A DNA stretch of 64,000 bases from the NCBI GenBank assembly GCA_021307315.1, contig JAJSPD010000034.1:310001-374000 (forward strand), given 5' to 3'. The stretch comes from Bisporella sp. PMI_857 (lineage: Eukaryota > Ascomycota > Leotiomycetes > Helotiales > Helotiaceae). The position numbers were made by a program, and so were the translations under genes. Position 1 is the stretch's first letter; each line of letters opens with the position of its first letter. Positions 57,530 to 64,000 of the stretch are shown here, piece by piece. The notes beneath the pieces are model-generated. The model did no database searches. It was given only the letters and a program-made list of their open reading frames with translations, and was not told where the DNA came from.

Positions 57530-58132
57530 TTAACCAGTACTTGAAAGGCTCTCGAGTATTAGTTCATGGATGGTCAACTTCAACCAATCATTGGACATTG
57601 CACCGACAACTTCCTGAACCAGAGCCAGATCATGAAGGATGTGACGAGTTACTCGTCCAAAAGGCTGGATGTAGTAAATTAAAAATCGACTACTTTGAGC
57701 TGATTTATTAGTCAATAGATGTCGTTGTCTATGTGACAGCCATGATTCTAGTGTTTCAGGAGCTACAGCTATGCTAAAGGTTAGTAAGCAGTCAACACAA
57801 ATCCTTTCGAATCCTGTGAGATCTTTATTCCACTGCCAAAGTACTGCTAAATTTTCAGCACACCCAACACTTGACAACTATCTTGACAGAAGATATCGCA
57901 ACAACACGCGTACTACATTGCCACTACTAGTCAGCTTCCTTCTTACACAAGATACCCCATGCATATTCAGGACAATTATAGGTCGGCAAAGTGATTCCCT
58001 ACCGCTTCCTGGTGTTTTCATAAATTTAGTGTACTTATTTTTCAAGGAATCATGCTCTAAAACAGACCTTAGAACAATAATACTGTCAGCGTGAGATGCT
58101 ACCTTGCTATCTGTTTGCATAAAAGATCTCAC
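57530..58132 (-). pseudogene. About 200-codon frame interrupted by a single TAG (unidentified)
   Basis: One minus-strand frame is open from about 58132 to 57530 except for a TAG at 57880-57878. The second part (AENLAVLWQWNKDLTGFERI, LIYYIQPFGRVTRHILHDLA) has the mixed composition of a real protein, but I recognise no family and find no ATG with a good context. An intron covering the TAG is conceivable (GTATCT at about 57957 to AAGATAG at 57878). Otherwise it is a decayed gene fragment or chance. Confidence 0.25.
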
Positions 58133-59387
58133 AACGCCTCTAGTGTTGAAGCGTGCCGACTACTGATCAACCAAAATAGTGCCTCTATACGTTGTGCAGG
58201 AAATCTCACTTTGCAGTTTAGGTGCTGCAAGGTATGATTCCGATAGCTTTTCAGAGCTAAGCCATGCGGTCTACCCTTCGGCTTATTTGTCAACCTTTGC
58301 TTGTGCATAGTATGCTGTGCAGCGCTAGTCCATTTGATCCCACGAAATACTGTTTTCCTACAACCTTAGTATTCATGCAAGTGGGTGAAAGAAGCTGAAC
58401 ATGAAGTGTCCCTCGGCCGTCCCGCGGTTACTGTTGCATGGATGTCCTCCTTAGTGCTACATAAGAGACTAATAAGCAAAGATCGTAGCATTAACGGCCC
58501 GGGGAAGCAGCTAAGCGTGCAAGGCCTGCAAAGAAAGGAAACTTTGCCGCCGGCCAACACGGCTAACAACAGAGCATGGAAGGAAGCGGTAAGTGGAGAT
58601 TGCCTTTGGTCAAGTAATCCCTCCAAAAAATAAAAAAACATAAAGGAAATTGCAAAGGCAAAGCCTTGATAGTCTATCAGCAAGGGCCCTCCAAAAAAAA
58701 AAAAGTCTTGCAGTGTTTGTGTCCGGCGTCAAGATTCCCATCAATCGATAAAATATATTAAACACCATAGCTCCACGAAAACGATACTCTTGATGAAGTG
58801 GTCAAATCTCTCGACTGGACGGCCTTTGCGCTGAAGATCTAGATTTTAGAACGCAATTCAAAAGTAGCTTAGAGCATAAGATAGAAGCTTAATCTCGGCC
58901 TTGTGAACTGTCGATCGGTGCTGACGAACAAACAGTTCTCGTTTTCTCGCATGAATACTGCCATTTGCAATCTCTTTCAGAACTGTTGGCCCAGAGCGTC
59001 AATCGAAACGTGCTCAGCAATTGACAGACATGCCCTAATTTCCCATATCCTGAAATTTAGCAGCAAACTCAACACATTAACATCCTGGCCACAGCATCTT
59101 CCATATTCTACAACTGGTCAATCTAGTCAACCAATGCGCAAACTGCAGTGCTAAAAAAGATTAGTGCTACACCACTTTGCTCACCCATGACCCGCACATA
59201 CACACAAAATCCGAAAAGTACATTTTAGGGCAACGGCGCATCAAGGAATTCACCAGATTTGGATACGCCAACGTCTGGTCCGTCTTGTGTAGCAAGAGCG
59301 CAACATATCAAAGCAGGAAAAGCAGAAGAACGCAAGGCGCAAATACAAAAATAAACGTTTACATATTGCAAAAGGGGAAAACATGCT
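58133..59387. other. AT-rich spacer
   Basis: Contains short A-runs (about 58621-58640 and 58693-58704). No transposon ends, tRNA or conserved frames were seen. Confidence 0.45.
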
Positions 59388-61195
59388 TCAATCCAAGCCT
59401 CTAATTGGCTCAAAGATGCCTTTCTCCAGATCTTTTTCGGGACCTTGACTTCGAGGCAATTCCTGGGACACACAATCACTATCGACTCCTTTACCGCTTG
59501 CCCTATGTCCAAAGACATCACCTCCGCCTTGCGCTCCTACATCTTCCTGCGAAATATGCGAACTCTCAGTTACGGTTACAGAACTTGTCTCCGATAAAGT
59601 TCTAGGCGCTGGTTGGGGCTTCTCTTCATTTCCATCTGTCGGTGCAAACTTTGAGCGCTTGCGAATTGGTCCGCCATACTTATAGAATACAAATGGGATT
59701 GGCATTAGGAGAATGGCTACGCCGCCAATGAGAGATGCGCCACCGCCGATTCCAAGAGCTTTGAACATCTGCGATGTGAACAGCGGTGCTGCTGCTCCAG
59801 CGGCTGAACGAAGGACTGTGTTTGCGGCTAGAGCACTCGCTGCGTACATCAAGTACGCGTCTGTCAGGTAGCTGAGGTACGAGACGAAAATGAGAAGGAT
59901 TGCGGTGGAGAGGAAGGCACCTGCGATGGTAGGGACGATCCACTATGATGATTCAAAAGTTAACACGGTTGTCTTTTTTGGGTAAGAGGTGTTGAAAAAT
60001 AACTTACAGGGACACTAGTGAAATTTGCAGTCCACCCAAACCAAAACATTGTGACTGGAAAAAGGACTCCGCCCAGCATTGCCATAAGAAGCCTATCTTC
60101 TGGAGTCATCTGATGGCCCGCTTCTACTCTCTTCCTTTCTCTTGCCGTGTTCAAGAAAATGATTGCCCCTCCTAAGCACGCCCCAATCACTGTTCCAATC
60201 AGTGGAAGCTCACTAACACCAGCGTTCCAGCCACGCATGTGTCGAAATACGATCGGATAGATCGTGAACAACATGTAAAGCAATGCATATACCACGGATA
60301 AATATATAGCCACAAGCAAGGAAATAGGATCAAACATAATGATCCATGGTTTGCTCAACGCGACCTTGAAATTATGCATCAAACTCCTACCGGAAGCTTC
60401 ATGCAGAGTTCGTACATTCTCGAATCCTGGCATCTTGAGCCTTCTGATCCGTTTTGCTTTGTTCAATAACACTTGTGGTGGGTATGTTTCCGGGATAGTA
60501 AACATAAAAGCCTCGCTGATGCTAGCAAACCAGAGGATAATATAGAAGTTCCATCGCCAATCCCTTTCAAGCTCCAGGAAACCTGCTATTACTGGTCCAA
60601 GAGCCGGGCCAACGAATGTCATCATTGAGAACAATGCCATAGCATTTCCTCGTTCAAGTGGTTCCCAAATGTCGACAAGTACGCCTGCCACGTTCGAAAG
60701 AGGTGAGCTTGCAAATGTTCCTGTGAGAAATCGTCCAGCGAGTAAAGCCCCGAAGTTCGGCGCAAAAGCACACAAAAAGTTCAGCGCGAGATAGCCAGTA
60801 AAGGAAATGTAGAATATCCATCGTCGACCATAAAACTCTGATAAAGGTGCCCAGAATAGTGGTCCAAAACAATACCCTAGCAAGAAAAATGTAATAACCA
60901 GCGCAGCCGCTTCTGCTGAGACACCAAAATATTCAACTATCCCATTTGACCCCTCGAGCGTTCCTGAAGGACTCGATGATGCGAATGTGGCATTAACCAC
61001 CAACAAAACGGATACAACTGTGATATACCATCTTCGCGGCTTGGACCAGTTCTTGGGGTTTTCTACATCGCCAGGTGCAAACTCTAGATGCCCATCCTCG
61101 TTTAGGTATGGTATCTCAAGCTCGATGTTTTTGGAGCGGTATGGCTTCGCAACGGGGCGCGAGAGGATTCGTTCAATCTGTCTGAACGGCGACAT
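59388..61195 (-). CDS. MFS drug/polyamine-type transporter (DHA1 family)
   Basis: Exons 61195-60008 and 59942-59388 (65-nt intron) give 580 residues. The N-terminal FAPGDVENPKNWSKPRRW is typical of fungal DHA1 proteins. Twelve membrane segments follow; between 2 and 3 lies the MFS motif in WAPLSEFYGRRWIF, and segment 5 has the antiporter-type GPALGPVIAGFL. The central loop (PPQVLLNKAKRIRRLK) is standard. The second exon supplies the last two segments (WIVPTIAGAFLSTAI, then a Gly/Ala-rich one ending LMPIPFVFYKYG) and a Ser/Glu-rich cytosolic tail. It probably exports small toxic compounds or polyamines at the plasma membrane by proton exchange. The substrate is not readable from sequence and no biosynthetic genes surround it. 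Confidence 0.88.
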
Positions 61196-63179
61196 TCCAA
61201 TGCTTATGGAAACTTCAGCTCGTTGTTTTTAGAAGGATTTCTCATGTCAGGAATGTTCAATATATGTAGTAGAACACATGTTACTTACACGCAACAAAAG
61301 GTATGGCCATAGCGTAGAATTGATGAATAAGATTTTCGGCCAAGGCGGCAGTTATGGAATTAGGGGATAACCTTAATACTAACATTATTTGTGGATTTGA
61401 ATTGGAAACACTATCGGTGATATCATCCTAGGACTCTAGAATGGGGGTGTGACTTTTTTTTGTCCTCGGCCCGGTTGGGTCGGCATTAAATGACTAGGGC
61501 ATCGCGGTGATTCTGGCCAGTAAGCCATGTGTTTTGTCCACGGACCTGTTGGAGATGTGGACGCAAGCTTGAATGGCTGCTTCTTTCGGTCGGTGTGACT
61601 CGACTACTGTGAGGCCCCCGGAATTCAACAACCCCTGAAGTAGTATTCAGTACCAAAGACATACTTTGTAGACTCTACCAAGCAGCTAATCTACCATTCG
61701 TCAGTAAGATGACAGAGAAAAGAGAGCCTAGAAGTTGCTTGTTCTTGATGGGTGCTGATCTTGCATGGAATGCACATGACTTAGCTGTGAATGATATTCT
61801 CCACCTTTTAACTTATGTAGTGTCCAAGCGTACATAAACTTACTTACATTATACAGATACTGAAACTGCGTGAGACGAATGATTCTGTTGCATCTATTAA
61901 CACGCATAAGATCCATGTTGTTATCGATCAGACGAAGGACGAAGAGTTGAGGTTAAATCAAGATTTCTCGGAAGTGGCTTGTGTAGGGTGTTGAGGTATT
62001 GCTTGGCAGCGGTTGACCTCTGCTCGTCATCATCGATTATTGAATTACGAACCTCGAAGCAAAAGTCCAACATAGCTTCTTATAAGATATAACTCGAGCA
62101 CCTGAGTACGACCAGTATCTCGAATGAAAATGTCTTCCGGTCGCTTGTGCTTTCCAAGTTATGTTCACACCTGGTGTCTTGGGAACAAGCTCCCAAATTA
62201 AGAATACATGCAAAATAGTGAATCATAGCAAGTAAACTAGTTGCATAAAGAATACACAATCCTAATGGAACGTCCAAGGAAGTGTCTACTTGCAGAAATC
62301 TTTTCATACTTTATAACGTAGTGTATTGGGTTGAACCCCCAAATCTGCATACGAAAATTAGAGGTTAATCCCAAAAGGAAGAAACTATGCGAAAATTTGT
62401 AACATAGTAAGTAAACGAGTTCTAAACTGATGCACAAATGTAACGAAAGTCCAGAGTACCGTCTGATTTCAAGGAGCTGTTTATATCTAGAATATCATAC
62501 AATGGAGCTTAAGCCCAGAAGGCATACTCACATACTGGAGATACTTTCTGCGGTTCTAAAAGAGGCATCTAGATAGATATGCGGCGCGCGAGAGCTTTAT
62601 CAGGACCAAAGAGATAGGCTGCAAGTGCCTCAGAGTGGTGGAAATAATAAATAAGAAGAACCGAGAAGGCGTTTCTATGGTCATGAGCAAGTTAGCTAAA
62701 CTGGACGAATGGCCAATTTTGGAAGTGGTACCAAGGTAGTATAGCAGTTTCCTCACTTCTCCTTACTTCCAAATCTGCTTAATATATAGACTATAAAGAA
62801 CATTGAATGCATCCCTTTGAGGTTATCACCGAGGCTTTTCTCATTATCCCAATTGCAGCTACCATAAGCATAAAGCAGATCATCACAAGCTTCTCGCGTC
62901 AAAGATTCCTTCTCCACAAAGCTGGTTCTCTCAACCGCAACTCTGGTCCATAGAGGGCCAATATCTTGAAGAACTTAATTCACTTTTGCTCTTACTAGAA
63001 CCAGAGTGAGCGACTCCAACTTGCCATATCGGGTTTCGCTTGAAGGCTGACAGCTTGACGAGGCTCGCTCTCCCATATCTACTCTTACAAGGATCCAAGT
63101 TCAGCTCCTGACCGACAAGGAATCCTCAAAACGAATCTCTATTGGAAGCTACGAAGACGAGATCGTAAGAACTGCCAGA
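61196..63179. other. 2-kb AT-rich spacer before the right-edge gene
   Basis: No frame longer than about 75 codons and none with motifs. The last 200 bp (63000-63179) may hold an upstream exon of the 2EXR gene: the frame is open from about 63061 after a GCTGACAG acceptor-like site. Confidence 0.45.
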
Positions 63180-64000
63180 ATGTTACGTTACATGCTGATT
63201 CGCCATGAGCGAGAACGAAGATGCGCTGTAAATATTGCAGTAAGTCCTTCTCCTCTCCACTCCGGTCTAAACATGGCCTCTATACAGAACTTGATACTGA
63301 TACGGCCTTAGGCTCCAATAGGAACTCCAAAAGTCAACTTTGAGTCTCTGCCTCCCGAGATTCGTAGCATGATCTACCCATACGTCCTTCGCCATACATG
63401 GCCAATCAAAATCAGAAATCGGCCCCGGGAGAGATCCACTGGAGACAAGGGACAAAGCAAATCCAAAGCTAAACCCAAGGTCAAAGTTAAGAAATCCATG
63501 TTTGCGCCTCATAGACCAGAGCTTCCGAAGAACTTCTTAGCCTTGTTGTTTGTGAATAAGAATACATCATGTGAGGCGGCAGGCATCCTCTATTCCTGCA
63601 ACACCTTCGACTTTGCAAACAGCTATATCACACCCTCTTCAAGCATGTCCGGAAGCAAACCCATCAATCTCAATGCATTGAACGCCTTTGTGGAATGCGT
63701 ACCTGCGTACCATCTCTCCTGTATCAAGAACATCATAATCTCTCCTTACCTCCAACGCGGGTTCTGGCGAAAAGGCTACTCCACGGTCGCTAGACAAGGA
63801 ACACCAGCATCCAGCCAGGCTGGATCTCAGCCGCTCTTGGACTATTACATGACCAAGGCGCTAGCGGAGATCATCACCACCCACTGCACCAGACTGCGAA
63901 CTATAGAGGTCAACCTAGACGGCCCGGTTCGACCAGTAGACCAGCAGATATCTCAATGGGTCGACCGGGAGTCAGATAATGTGATGTTCATCGCAACGAT
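63180..64000 (+). CDS. 2EXR-domain protein, 3' end outside the window
   Basis: Exon 63180-63239, a 72-nt intron (GTAAGT...TTAG) and exon 63312 to the window end. The join reads CAVNIAAPIGTPKVNFESLPPEIRSMIYPYVL across the splice, where FESLPPEIRSMIY is the 2EXR opening. Basic residues (KSKAKPKVKVKK) form an insert, then FLALLFVNKNTSCEAAGILY continues the domain. The start at 63180 is the first ATG of a frame already open upstream, so an earlier exon is possible. It is a second member of the family represented at 42508-43576 but not a recent copy of it. Function unknown. Confidence 0.65.

Noticed and set aside
57805..57835. TTCGAATCC resembling a tRNA B-box
   Set aside because: No acceptor, D-arm or anticodon arm can be built around it.
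33120..64000. Search for a biosynthetic gene cluster around the MFS transporter, the oxygenase and the regulators
   Set aside because: No synthase or synthetase gene occurs and the neighbours are housekeeping genes, so the transporter and oxygenase are treated as isolated.
1..64000. CRISPR arrays, bacterial insertion sequences, transposon terminal repeats, rRNA
   Set aside because: None seen; the window is ordinary fungal nuclear sequence with no clear mobile element.

Overview
The window is nuclear DNA of a filamentous ascomycete. The evidence is about 27 protein genes with short (about 45-100 nt) GT-AG introns carrying CTAAC-type branch sites, fungal-specific families (Zn2Cys6 regulator, Fungal-type bZIP with a DUF3425-like tail, DUF3716, 2EXR, TOK1-type K+ channel, KRE6-type GH16), and a secreted pectate lyase plus a small cysteine-rich secreted protein that fit a plant-associated lifestyle. 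The family mix suggests Leotiomycetes, but that is an inference. Most genes had to be assembled from several frames; exon limits below were checked for phase by hand, not by transcripts.

Layout. 1-14.5 kb: RRG7 (-) and MED21 (+) diverge; a HAD pyrimidine 5'-nucleotidase (-); an unknown Arg/Pro-rich disordered protein (+); a multi-KH RNA-binding protein (+); a Zn2Cys6 transcription factor (+). 15-26 kb, all minus strand: TOK1 K+ channel, KRE6 beta-glucan synthesis protein, DUF3716 protein, a mitochondrial K+/H+ exchange-related protein; the spacers here hold unusual poly-G/poly-C tracts. 26.7-34.2 kb: SRF1-like regulator of phospholipase D (+), YjlB-like cupin (-), SPT3 of SAGA (-), ATG22 vacuolar amino-acid effluxer (+), bZIP factor (-). 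35-42 kb: pectate lyase in seven exons (+), histidine-phosphatase/PGM family protein in four exons (-), GPI8 transamidase (+). 42.5-54.7 kb: 2EXR protein (-), 2OG-Fe(II) oxygenase (-), a 10-cysteine secreted peptide (-), a 1413-residue coiled-coil protein with repeated HxxH units (-), carnitine/acylcarnitine carrier (+). 55-64 kb: a tRNA-Lys(UUU) gene interrupted by an intron-like 54-nt insert, a carboxymuconolactone decarboxylase-like protein (-), a decayed reading frame, a DHA1-type MFS transporter (-), and a second 2EXR gene (+) cut by the right edge.

There is no operon-like functional cluster: neighbours are mostly housekeeping genes, often in divergent pairs sharing 250-800 bp (RRG7/MED21, SPT3/ATG22, PGM-family/GPI8, K+/H+ exchange-related/SRF1). 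The observation most worth following is the tRNA-Lys gene at 55074-55200: nine 5' bases fully pair with the 3' acceptor strand but are separated from the rest by a stretch with GTAAG...CTAAC...CAG signals, an intron position and type not expected for a nuclear tRNA. Secondary points are two GC-AG introns, two stop-free multiple-of-three introns, a frame break in the Zn2Cys6 gene that may be an intron or a deletion, and the histidine-patterned coiled-coil protein.
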